DNA of 64,000 bases from Diaporthe sp. PMI_573 (taxonomy: Eukaryota; Ascomycota; Sordariomycetes; Diaporthales; Diaporthaceae), in NCBI GenBank assembly GCA_021399435.1, contig JAJTUP010000020.1, forward strand, positions 186,001 through 250,000, read 5' to 3'. The position numbers and the translations under genes were made by a program. Positions 22,917-33,330 of the stretch are shown here, one piece after another (position 1 is the stretch's first letter; every line of letters begins with the position of its first letter). The notes beneath the pieces are model-generated. The model was not told the origin of the DNA. It did not search any database and saw only the letters and a program-made list of their open reading frames with translations.

Positions 22917-23798
22917 ATGCCTGCGCCAAGCTCCAGTGTCATTTCCACCAGCGCGGACCTCAAGCTATTTCTGTCTTCTATTATCTGGCCTGGCAGCACA
23001 ATCTACCTGGATCTAGAGGGGGAACGCCTTAGCCGCCATGGAACCCTAACTCTCGCGACCATGCTCATCCACCCGCATGATGTGGTACGCGTGGTTGACG
23101 TGTTAAGCCTTGGGGGGTCCGCTTTCAATACCGAGGCAGAGAATGGGGAAAGCCTCAAGTCTATCCTAGAAGACCCTGAAATCCCAAAATGCGTCTGGGA
23201 TGTGAGAAACGACGCCGATGCGCTGTGGGCGCACTTCCAAGTGAAGCTCGCTGGCGTCGTGGACGTCCAGCTCCTCGAGAATGCATCCCGCCCAGCACGA
23301 GTGGATAAGGCCAGGCTCAGCGGTCTGGACAACGCGGTCAGGTACGATCTGAAGTTAGGATTCATGGGCCGAGAACGCTGGATACGGACCAAGAATGACG
23401 TCCGGAGCCGTATGTCCCAAGACATATTCTCGAGCCGCCCGCTGGCGCCCGATACTCTCCAGTACTGCATCAACGACGTCGTCCACTTGCCAGCTCTGCG
23501 GAAGCACTACATGGAAAGAATCACACCGGATTGGCTTGCCAAGTCGCGCGAAGAGTCGAGCCGCCGCGTAGCTGATGCCTGGTCTCCTGGATATCAGCCT
23601 CAATCCCCTGAAAAGGTGTTTTCACCTTGGAGGAAGACAGGCTCCGCGACTACGTTGACCGTGGAGGAAGCGTTGGAACTATGGCAAATGGATCAGCATG
23701 ACCTGGAAGAAGAATATGACTATTCTGAAGACGAGAGGTTTTGCTCTGCCGATGCTGATTTTGATGGAACGTTTGACAGTTGCTGGGAGAAGAATTAA
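22917..23798 (+). CDS. 3'-5' exonuclease-domain (DnaQ/RNase D-like) protein, 293 aa
   Basis: DEDD-type nuclease fold. Motif I is IYLDLEGERL (Asp and Glu metal ligands, residues about 29-38). Motif II lies in CVWDVRNDADALW, with the Asp near residue 105. Motif III is TLQYCINDVVHLPAL, the YxxxD form of the DEDDy class. The start is set at 22917 because the context GCCACCATGC is an ideal Kozak sequence; an in-frame ATG at 22836 would add 27 non-conserved residues. The last 60 residues are acidic (DLEEEYDYSEDE). Intronless. Fungal members of this group are poorly studied; processing of RNA or DNA 3' ends is inferred from the fold. No targeting signal is evident. Confidence 0.78.
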   Translation: MPAPSSSVISTSADLKLFLSSIIWPGSTIYLDLEGERLSRHGTLTLATMLIHPHDVVRVVDVLSLGGSAFNTEAENGESLKSILEDPEIPKCVWDVRNDADALWAHFQVKLAGVVDVQLLENASRPARVDKARLSGLDNAVRYDLKLGFMGRERWIRTKNDVRSRMSQDIFSSRPLAPDTLQYCINDVVHLPALRKHYMERITPDWLAKSREESSRRVADAWSPGYQPQSPEKVFSPWRKTGSATTLTVEEALELWQMDQHDLEEEYDYSEDERFCSADADFDGTFDSCWEKN

Positions 23799-24213
23799 TA
23801 ATGCCGGTGCCTTCCTCCCTCATCGTTGGCTCTTCTTTCATTTTCTTCTCTATAGCACCCTTGGATTTCCTTCATGGGTCCATAATAGTTCTAGTAGCTC
23901 AGTTATGCGTCATGATTCTTCGTTGGGTACTCTCCAGTTCAGCGCTTCAAATCTCACCGCCTCCAATCCCCGGCCAATTTTGATAATATCATACGATCGT
24001 GATGTACGTGGATCGTGAATAAGGGGTCAACTAAATTCCCTTCTGGTAAATAATGGGGAAAAAAACTTCATTGAATTGCATTATGTCCGTCTGCCACTGG
24101 AATTTCAGCGTAATGTTGTATCGGCTACTCCTCAATCTTGAGATTACCGTTGTCCTCGACTTCAGAGACCACCCCTTCTCACATTTCCCTGTCTTGAACA
24201 ACACCATCCGCCC
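23799..24213. other. convergent 3' spacer
   Basis: 415 bp between the exonuclease stop and the V-ATPase gene stop. It contains AT-rich, polyadenylation-like sequence (AATAATGGGGAAAAAAA near 24047). No gene. Confidence 0.5.
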
Positions 24214-25050
24214 CTAGTAAACGCATTTTGTCACCCCCACAGTAGACCTGGACAGCATCAGGATAGATACAATCAGACCATACAGCCCCAGCACTTCGGA
24301 GAAGATCAGGATCAACACCATGGCTGTGTACAGACGTGGCTGTTGAACATTCGCTCTCACTACTCTGACGTCAGAAGATTTCGGTCCCAAGAGCCACTTA
24401 GATGTTGTGAACCACCAGAATGAAGAGTAATGAGTGACTCACCACCAGCATCACCGACAATACCAATAGCGAACCCAGCAGCCATCCCACACAGTCCGAC
24501 AGCCAAGCCTGAGCCAAGTTGGACGAAACCTGTAAAGAGCGCCATCTTCTCGGTCAGGTCGTTACTGATGATGACGCTCGTGACAAGTCCGTAGATCGAC
24601 AGGATCTGGGCCATGACCGCACAAAGCCTGTCACGATCGTCGATCGTCAGCATTTCATCGCACACAACTGCCGCGGGAACGATGAGACCAGTCGCACAGG
24701 GCACGACAGATTGCTTACATGTTTCGCGTCCAACTTTCGGGCCTGAGTATGGCAGCGCCGAATACAGCGCCTGATGACTTGGCCGTCCCGTAGGACGCGC
24801 CGAGACAACAGAGTATGGTGGCCATGGCACAGCCTAATGCGCCGAAGAAAGACTGCAGGAAGTTCTGGTTAGCATCTCTGATTCAGATGTAGTCGGGCCG
24901 TAGAGCTCCAATCTCCCAACAACATCTGGGCATAACGAACGGCATATACTGGGCTAGAGGTCTGGTCAGCGTCTTTTCAAAAGTGGGTCCGTTCAACTAG
25001 ACGCAAGACCAAAAGGGGGCGTACCAGCGATCGGGATTGTAGGTGTCCAT
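24214..25050 (-). CDS. V-type proton ATPase proteolipid subunit c, divergent copy, 167 aa
   Basis: Membrane rotor subunit of the vacuolar proton pump. Five exons on the minus strand: 25050-25025, 24953-24941, 24852-24719, 24627-24443, 24359-24214; all introns are GT...AG and the frame closes exactly. Four hydrophobic helices are present: [15 protein letters not shown]..., [17 protein letters not shown], the Gly-rich [20 protein letters not shown] and [19 protein letters not shown]. The last carries the proton-binding Glu (FSEVLGLYG). The GIVGDAGVR and QQPRLYTAM loops are family-typical. The N-terminal hairpin is unusual ([21 protein letters not shown] versus the usual KSGVGI...LRP), so this is probably a paralogue of the housekeeping subunit. 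The 13-nt second exon and its GTTCGT donor are the weakest points. Confidence 0.82.
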
Positions 25051-27056
25051 CTTAGAGTTTCACTGGAAAGTTGGATGCTGTGAGTTGTTACGTTGAAACT
25101 GCATGAGGCTAGCAGTCTGATACTTAAATAATGACATGGGTAGGCAGCAAGAATCCGCGGCTGAGAAAATGTTTCTGCTATCCTCTGTCGGTGTTGGGTT
25201 TACAACTGATCAAATTCCGATTACAATAAGACGGATGATCAAAATGCCGACGGGGCTGGCTAATGGAGCTAGCTGAGCAACTTCTGTGAGCACTCGTTCC
25301 ACCAAGACGGAAAAGACAAGCCGAGCAGGCAGATGAATAAACTCAGGCGTGGTTGGCTTAGATCGGCTTACGCATGTTGAATATTGGCCCTAGAGGTCCC
25401 AGTAGTGCAGCAAAAATGCGATAAATGAGCAGCAAGTGCAGTTTTTCCTTTCTTTCCTTTTTCTTTTTTGAGAGTGAGACTCCCTGCATTTGAGGTCATT
25501 ACATTGATTTTCTTCGAAATATAAATGATACTTCTCGCCATTCTGTCTTTAATTTTCATAGCCTGATTCAATTGGAATTGGACCAAGGATCCTAACTGGG
25601 ACGGATCAGGACGGCAATGTGTTGACTCTTCGAGCTCACGCGATCTAGGGTACCGACGTTGTGGGACTCGTGGCAACACTCGTTCTCCTAAAGCTCTCCT
25701 CGAGGAGGTCCTGTGATTGACGCGATACCTTATCAACAAAGCTGATCAACCTGACTTTGACTAGTGCAAAGGGGCCTATAAGGCGAAGTGACCTACGTCG
25801 TATCTCGTCATGTCCATACACAGCTGCGCCGATCGATAGGAGTGCCGCATGTGGTTCCCGATCGTCGAGCCTCAAACTTGCGTCTAAGGTTTTCAATCTG
25901 AGACTATGTCGCGCCTACACCCATGAGGAGATACACCAAAGAGGGCACACAAATGCATGGACGGATACACGAGACTGTGAAGCCAGGGAAGAGGGTCCGT
26001 CCACAGCGAAGTAGGTATTATCTCTGAGTGCGCAGTCGCTGCCACCAACACGGAATACTTCTCGTGCCGCCCGAAATACCAACATGCCATTCATTCAAAC
26101 TATGCATGCATCAACATACTAGATGACAGCCACAATCGGAATAGAAGCGGAGGTGGGCATTGTTGTTGTCGATGAAAAGAATGCTATTTTGAGCTTGTCA
26201 ACCTGTCTGCTTGAAACAGGCCCCAGAGCATGATCTCCAGTATTGCAGGCAGACTCTCCGAACCCCGGGTGTTTACGGCGGCACATCCCTGGAACTTCTT
26301 CTTGAACCTGTTGCTACGACAGAGCAGGATTGAAACAGCCAACAAAGATGTGGTACCAGAGTAATAGAAGAGCACTTAAGAGTGGTCGTTGTCGATGTGC
26401 GTCACTCCACACCACAACATGAGCGATATGGACCACTGGGGATGTCGGTGAGACTTGTCGCAAGCCTGTCTCTCTCATCGGCCGTAATTCTAGCCTCTTC
26501 TCGTCCCGTCATTGGCACCCGAGACAACTGCCCGTTTGCCCAGTCTGTCGGGTGCACAGGCGATGTATCGGCAGCGTGGCAACGGCTAGGATGACAGCTC
26601 TTTGAATGAAACATTGACAAGTCAACGGGCCACACGACAACAGGACAGCAGGGTGAATATTTGGGGAAAGGGGGTGGAGGAGGAGGAAAGACTACTGGAA
26701 ACTGTGCAACCTTATTCCCGGGTGTGTGGACAGATGACGCGGGGGGGCTGGCAGGGGACTTGGGGGACGTCATCGACGGGCTGGCGGATGGGACCGAGAG
26801 GTGTGGCGAAAAACCTTGGAACAAGCTGCCCCCTTGCCCGTTGAGGTTAACACGACCGTCTCATCCACCTGGGCATTTTATGGCGCCCGACCCAAGGATC
26901 TCACCTTACCTTTTGCTCTCATCGCCGTCTCACACCGACAAACCGCTTTAGTAGAGTGCATGTACAGAGTAAATACTTCAAAATGAGCGCATAGACAGGA
27001 ACACTTTCTCAAATACATCACGCCAGCGATCTTTATTCTATTTCTTATCCACAGCT
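25051..27056. other. long gene-free region
   Basis: About 2 kb. It contains the promoter of the V-ATPase copy (minus), a pyrimidine-rich tract at about 25441-25472, a G-rich run near 26668-26690 and 26738-26765, and the promoter of the RS-rich gene. Several open frames overlap each other without coding signs. Nothing supportable. Confidence 0.4.
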
Positions 27057-28403
27057 ATGGCACCTGAACGACACGCCCAAGACAGTAGTCGATCCCGGCA
27101 CTCACATCGTAGCCGGCGGGATCGCGACGATGCCTCCTCCATTGACAGCGGCTACGGAGGCTCTGCAGCAAACTCCCCAAAGGACACACACGACGTGCAG
27201 AAAGATGCGTTGAAGGACTATCACGCCGAATCTGCCAAACATCATGCAGAGTCAGGGAGACGATCAAGCCGGTCCGATGAGGCCAAAGATGCGGAATCGA
27301 AGGCAGAAAGAGAGGAGAGGGATTTGGACAGCGACTCGGACTACGACCCCAGGGACAAATATTACCTCAAGGTCGATGACAATGAGTACAACAACATGAC
27401 TTCTGCTACAGTCGACCCAATTAAGGAAGACCGAGATCGCCACGTCACAGATAGGGACAGTAGAGACGACCGACGGAGATCTGACGCCTCCGAAAGGCAC
27501 GGGGGTGAGCGCCGGAAAAGCACTGCCTCGGAGAGAGACAGGAGGGAAAGGCGCGAGAGGCGCGAGAGCGATGCGTCCAGCTCGTCGAGACGGAGCGATC
27601 GCGACAGGAATCGGGAGAGGGACAGGGATCGCGACCGGCATAAGTCGGTGTCTTCGCGTCGGCACTCCACGACATCCGACGGCGGCATCGACTCCAGCGA
27701 GCGCCGCAACAGGCGCCACTCCTCCTCCAAGCACTCCGACACATCCAGCACCCGGTCAGACAGCCGCGACCGGAAGGAGTCATTGCGTCGCCGTTCTGAT
27801 GCATCGACAGCGTCACATTCCCGCCACGACGCCAACTACCGCTCCTTGTCCCCCATCCCCTCCGACTCGTGGGAGTCGTCCGATGAGTCCATGGAGAGGT
27901 CACCCCGCCGGCGAGGGACCAGCCGGTCGCCGCGCGCCCGCTCCGAGGCAGCAGGCTCAAAGACTCGTCCCGAGAAGAGGAGCAGCGAGAGCCGCGACGC
28001 GTCGGCACGGTACATCGACCCGGACGGCGAGGCGGCCAAGTCCTTCCTGGACAAGATCACAAAGGGCGTCGACATGAAGTCCGTGGGCAAGGTCGGGCTC
28101 GACGCCGCGGCGGTGGCGGCCATCAAGATCGCCGTGGGCACGCAGGTCCCCTGGAAGCAGCGGATCCCGCGGACCATCACCGTCGGCGCCGCGGCTGCCA
28201 TCATGGACTTTATCGTCAAGAAGACGAACTTCAAGCCCAAGGGCATGATCGGGACCATCTACGCCAGGCAGTTCGTCGAGATCGTCCTGGCCAACTTGAT
28301 TGTCAACCCCGTTAGTAGCAAGGTCACCGGGGCGGCGCAGAACACAAAGGGCAAGGTGGCTGCGGGCAAGCCTGGCGGCGGCGGTGGAGGAGGAAGAAGA
28401 TGA
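27057..28403 (+). CDS. Arg/Ser/Asp-rich hypothetical protein with conserved-looking C-terminal domain, 448 aa
   Basis: Intronless frame. Residues about 1-315 are low complexity: RSRHSHRSRRDRDD, many RxS/SR and RDR units, and runs such as RDRNRERDRDRDR, resembling RS domains of RNA-processing proteins. Residues about 318-430 are compositionally normal: an IDPDGEAAKSFLDKITKGVD helix, two Ala/Ile/Val-rich segments (VGLDAAAVAAIKIAVGTQV and ITVGAAAAIMDFIV) that could be amphipathic or membrane-associated helices, then YARQFVEIVLANLIVNPV. The tail is Gly-rich (GGGGGGGRR). I recognise no named family. The domain plan (long charged linker plus hydrophobic C-terminal module) suggests a nuclear or membrane-attached scaffold; this is inference. 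Confidence 0.65.
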   Translation: MAPERHAQDSSRSRHSHRSRRDRDDASSIDSGYGGSAANSPKDTHDVQKDALKDYHAESAKHHAESGRRSSRSDEAKDAESKAEREERDLDSDSDYDPRDKYYLKVDDNEYNNMTSATVDPIKEDRDRHVTDRDSRDDRRRSDASERHGGERRKSTASERDRRERRERRESDASSSSRRSDRDRNRERDRDRDRHKSVSSRRHSTTSDGGIDSSERRNRRHSSSKHSDTSSTRSDSRDRKESLRRRSDASTASHSRHDANYRSLSPIPSDSWESSDESMERSPRRRGTSRSPRARSEAAGSKTRPEKRSSESRDASARYIDPDGEAAKSFLDKITKGVDMKSVGKVGLDAAAVAAIKIAVGTQVPWKQRIPRTITVGAAAAIMDFIVKKTNFKPKGMIGTIYARQFVEIVLANLIVNPVSSKVTGAAQNTKGKVAAGKPGGGGGGGRR

Positions 28404-30198
28404 AGCTCTCGTAGGAGTGATAGGCTGCGTTTTCTATGGTGGAGAATTTGCAGGTAGAATGTATCATATGTACAGTATCACGAAAGGAGATACCCAGGGG
28501 CGCAAAAATTGTCTTTTCTTTTTCACCTGATACCACATTTCAGTTTTGAAGCAAAATGTCATACAATATTTCAAACTACGACAATCGCCTCCCTCCCAAA
28601 GGTGTTATGTGGCCCAGCCGTCATGATTCAGCATACCTTCATTACTACATGTCTGAGTTTATGGTAGGCGACATCAAGAATCATGTCTATCCAACATGGT
28701 CTCTATATTGGCTCTTCCGCGCCACTCCGAATGGCTTTCTAGCCAAACCTGACCTGACAAGAGCGATGCACCCGGGCATGATGCAGAGCACTTGAGGTGT
28801 CACTAGAATGCGGTCTCGGCCCACGCACCCGTGCTGTCGACCACTGCTGCGTCACAGAAGGAAGCAGTTATAAAATTTGTGTTATCACACTCTGTAAAGG
28901 TCGGACAGGTGGCCAAGGAAGGATTCAGCAGGTAATAGTCTATGCAGCAACAATCCGTGTGGCAGTGGCTAGCATTAGTGCTGACGGAGGAGCACTGTGC
29001 CGCTTCATTGCTTGCAAATAGCGGTGTCGTTTCTGTACATTTATCCCAGAAAGATCATAATATTATACTGGATCCGATAAAGAAAGGCAATACTCGCATC
29101 GCACATGGTCGTTGGGTGTCGAAGACCCATTGCCTATCTGAACAGCTTGGCGAGACTTGTCGGACAGATGTTTGCATTTTCATACAAGGCCATCATTCCG
29201 ACATCTAGTTAGTAACATTCGAGTTAATCAGGGAATAACATGGCCTATTCAAATATTGTTAAATGTGTCCGCTTTCTTTTGTTATGGTGTGAATTAGGCA
29301 GGTTTCCGTCCCAATTTCCCAACCGGGCAGCCTCTCTCCTTTCGTCAGTCAACCTGTCCAACTACGTACCAGCTATCAATGATAAACCGTCCGTGTGTAC
29401 CAAGTGTTCAAACCAACAAGTTGATCGGTCACTGATTCTTGGTGACCGATCAACATTTCATCAAATCCAAGAAAACAAATATGGGATTCAAGGCCGCCTC
29501 AGACCGGGAGACTACCACCCGAGTTGCAATTTTCCTTGATGAGAGGACGGACGTGGAGCCCAACTGCATGTTCGATTGTCGTCAGTCGTGTTAGAGATCC
29601 AAAACGACTTCAGCCCTCTTTTTCCCACCAGTGGGCCGGACCAACCAGAATTGTGGACCGGTGCCGAGGCTGGGAGTTTCAAAACAAGCGGGTTCGTTGG
29701 ATGTTTCGAGGAATGATCGGCCCTGTGCATCACTATACCCAACACGTTCTTATCGGGGAAACTGAGTAATTAGCTAGTGCTCAGTCTTGTTCCGCTCGGA
29801 AAATTCGGGAGGGATTGGTCACTGCGGGAGAACAGCGCGATTGAGATGATGATTGATGCTCTTGAGCCGACTCTCATGCCGTGGGTATTCAATACCAACG
29901 GGGCCACGAGTCTATTAACATATCTATTAAACAAATGGAAAAGTCATTCATCATCGGCCACCAATCTAGAATACCGGCTCGCATGCGTGAAGGCCCCCCC
30001 CCGTAACCACCCACCACTGTGTGTCCCAGCGATGATAGTTTGTCGACCCTCGCCTCGCCAATACCCCGGAACTTCCCATCACAACCACCTTCCACAGCAC
30101 ACAGTGACCTGTAGTATCTGTACACCGGGACCTGTACCATCGCCGAAGCCCACAATCCCATTTAGATCAATCATCATCCACCTGGGCATGTAACCCAT
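28404..30198. other. long gene-free region
   Basis: About 1.8 kb between convergent genes. A 79-codon ATG frame at 28556-28795 has no recognisable domain and I do not call it. The only clear structure is the perfect inverted repeat at 29421-29453. Confidence 0.4.
29421..29453. repeat. perfect 12-bp inverted repeat with 9-nt spacer
   Basis: Arm TTGATCGGTCAC at 29421-29432 and its exact reverse complement at 29442-29453, separated by 9 nt. It could be a stem-loop or a palindromic protein-binding site, and lies in an otherwise empty region. Confidence 0.8.
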
Positions 30199-30940
30199 TT
30201 ACCAAAGCTGGTGAGACCGGCGGGGCTTGCGAGACTTGCTCGACCTGCGCGTCTTGCGCGCCTCAGCAGCCGCATCAGCGGTGTCGTTCGCCGCCTTCTT
30301 GGTAATACTGCGGGCCTCGGCCGTGCCGTTCGCAGCAGCCGCACTCTGGGCCTCCTTGTTCTTCTCCCGGGCGTCGAGGGCGGCGTCGTCCGTCACGCCG
30401 GCGCCGGCGGCACGGACCTCCTTCCCGTCGCGCGTCTTGAGCCCCACGGTGTCGGTGACATCTCCCACTGCGCCGGTAACGTCCCCAACGGCGCCATCGA
30501 CAACGTCGCCCAGGCTGCGACGAGCCTCGGCAGTCTGGTTCGCGCGCGCCTCGACCTGGGCCAGCTTCTTGGAGCGCTTGTCGTTGTTGCTCTCGGCCCC
30601 GTCTTCTCCCGCGGCGGCGGCGGTGGCGTTGTTAGCCGCATTGCTGCTCTTGGCCTGGCGGCTCTTCTTGCGGGCGTCGAGGGCGGCCTGGTCTGCCACG
30701 ACGGCGCGGGCGACGCCCTTGCAGTTTGCGGATGCGTCGTTGCAGACGCTGCGGCCGGTCACGAGGCTTCCTACGTGGGGCTTTGGGGGTTTTGTGTTAG
30801 CGGGATGATATATTTATTTGGTGAGACGGGCTAGTGGGCGGGCGAGTTGCTGTGTGGATATTGGGAGGAGAGGGGTGTGTGTATCATACCATGGCGTGGG
30901 CTGCGCCGATGAGGGCGACGAGGGCATATGAGAAACGCAT
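30199..30940 (-). CDS. secreted Ala-rich repeat protein, 210 aa
   Basis: Exons 30940-30890 and 30780-30199; the 109-nt intron ends at CAAAG so that phase 0 is kept. The first exon encodes a clear signal peptide, MRFSYALVALIGAAHA. The mature protein starts near PHVGSLVTGRS and has two close Cys (VCNDASANC). Most of it is disordered and repetitive: AALDARKKSRQAKSSNAANN and AALDAREKNKEAQSAAAANG are diverged copies about 85 residues apart, and GAVGDVTGAVGDVTDTVG is a short tandem repeat. The C-terminus is very basic (RKTRRSSKSRKPRRS). No family recognised. Small secreted proteins of this type occur as wall-associated or host-interaction proteins; its role here is unknown. Confidence 0.65.
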
Positions 30941-33330
30941 ATTGGCGGGCGGGTGGGTTAGGAGACTGCTTGCAGTGATTGTGGTATATAAGTGAAGGAG
31001 AGAAGAGTGAGTGGAAGAGCCGGTAGCCAGACCGTGGTTTGAAGGATAGGATAATGCAAAAGAAAAAGGTTGGAAAATTCACAGGAAACTGGTCGATGAC
31101 ATCTACGAGAAGAGGAAAGCCGTGGTTTGATGGTGAAGAAAAGGTATTTATGATGAACAGACCTCGACGCAGGCCCGCCCGAGAACGCAAGTGATAGGCA
31201 CGTCTCGTGGGCCAATTCCGTCTCGTCCCGTCCGCATTCTCTCCCTGTCTGCTGTGTACATCCCTCCATCCCGCAAGCAAGACGAGCCATGTCGGGGATT
31301 TCCCTCGACGGCAGTTGTCTGAAGATCTCACCCATCATCAACCCTCAACCCGGGCCCAGCGCACGACATCCCGGGCAGGGCCGGACGGTAATAGCAACGA
31401 TCAGCATAGCTTATCTTGTTTTTTTCCCTCTTCTCAATGTCTCGCCCATGGGCGCGTGCAGTCAGTCCTGACTGCCCAGACAGACTTGCATATCCAGTCA
31501 CCAGTAGTCTGCGTCAGGAAATGTGGGTTTGGGGGGTGGGGGGAAGGGGACCCTATTCAGCCTCATCAGCAAACAATACCCGCATATGTTGCACGTAAAC
31601 CGGGCCTGTGCAGTCAGGGCCCCCGGGCAGCCAAGAACGATCGTCGGTAGCCGAAGCTCGGGAGCGCCTGGGCGCCAAGGGCCCGGGACAGGAGGTTCGT
31701 CGCAGAAGTCTTTGCTGAGACCGAAGAGATAGGCCAGACAACACGGCGAGCCGCCCTCCCATCAACCAAACACAATCGACCGTTGTGCTGCCGGTTTTTT
31801 GTGGTCCCCCTCCCTTGACTATCAGCGTCTCCTGCTGTGGCTGCGTGTTTGACCCATCCGCGGATCTCCAAGATGTGTTGTTTGATGTCGCAGAGCTTTG
31901 TCCGTGTCTTGTCTTGTCTGTCTGCAATGTGACTTGAAGGGTTGCCCTGCCCTGCCATGAATCAACGTCACTCTGTCTCGTGCACCCAATTCTCCATCAA
32001 ACACGGCGCAATCAATCGAAGCTGCTTCGGATGTATTGGCCGGGGCTTGGAAGGGTGGGTGAAAAGCGGGCCGAAGCTCTGTCGTGTCGAAAGGTCGGAC
32101 GATTCATGACACCCTGAACGAGTCCTTTTGGGGGTCCTCTAACCGTGCAGATCGGCTTTCGGTTCGCAGGACCCGAAAGGGAACCCAAGTACCGACAGGC
32201 CACTGCCGATCATTAATTGACGCCGTCAAGGCCCGGCCAACAAGTCAGTCAGGAGTAATAATTCGGCACGACACACGTGCGAACTACACGCTGTCCCCAA
32301 CTTGATGAATGTTGCGTTCACTATTTGTCAAATTTCATTCTATGTGAGGCCAGAAAAAAATGATTTGTACCATAATGCAATCATCCGTCCAAGAAACCAC
32401 TTGCACTACGCATCCGTCGCAAACATCAGACGGCAAACAAGAAGCCGTCCCGTGCCATCCAACCACCAATCCACAAGACGAAAACTATCTAGATCAAAAG
32501 TCTTCATCTGTTCTTTTTTTTGTTTTTGCGCGTGTGAGACAAGCAAATAAGGTTAAAAATAGGCAACCAACAAAATGGTACCGGTGAGGGCCTTCTCTCG
32601 CGTGGGAGATGGGGGGGGGGGGGCAAAGCCAGCCAGCCAGTCGCGAAGAAAAGTGGATGGGGAGCAGTCACACAGAGCCCGCCTGAGACCCCCCCATCCG
32701 CGTCTCCAGCCTGAACAAAGTGGGTGTGTGGGTGGCTCGGTGGAGAGAAAATGGGTCGCGAGAGCGAAAAAGGGCTCGAGGAATGACTGGAGCATCCCCG
32801 GAGTCAGGCACTCCAGCCCTTTTGTTGTTTGAGTCCCCCATTGCAATCAACACGAGCTCAGCCAAACCCGGCCAACCCACGCCAGGAGGGAAGTCTCGAC
32901 GGCGGAGATACCCACCCACCTGGGCACGACTGCGAAGCAGTGAGACCGGATTTGGAGCTATCCATCCAAGGGGGGTCCGGAGATCTCGATCGATCAATGG
33001 CCCGTCACGGCGCCGGCCCTGCTCTTGCTTTTAGCGGGTGCAAACAAACCACCCATCATCATTACTGTGGAGCCTTCACTGGTCTAGTCAGGTCAGCAGT
33101 GGGTGGGTGTGAGGATACTGTATTTCTGTACACCTCGTGGTTCTTGTACCATGATTCCGGCTCTCTATGAGCGGGCCCATCATTTATCGCCCGCGCCATC
33201 CTGGGTTTCCCCGACCCGGTAGTCCGTAGTCCTTTCACACCACAAACTAAATCCAAACGCCTGACTTTTAACAGTATCACGTAGGCTAGGCCGTCAGGGC
33301 CCATAATGCGCCGTTGTCTCTGAATGGTCG
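30941..33330. other. long gene-free region
   Basis: About 2.4 kb. Its left end is the promoter of the secreted Ala-rich protein (minus). It contains a 13-nt G-run at 32611-32623, T-runs near 31418 and 32515, and many overlapping low-quality open frames. No supportable gene. Confidence 0.4.
32611..32623. repeat. 13-nt poly-G run
   Basis: Uninterrupted G homopolymer; its length may be prone to sequencing error. Confidence 0.8.

Noticed and set aside
27264..28258. long minus-strand frames
   Set aside because: Shadows created by the biased codons of the RS-rich gene.
28556..28795. 79-codon ATG frame after the RS-rich gene
   Set aside because: Real ATG but no recognisable domain, and no supporting promoter or splice logic.
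32553..33170. several overlapping 80-113 codon frames around the G-run
   Set aside because: Mutually overlapping, low complexity, no domains.
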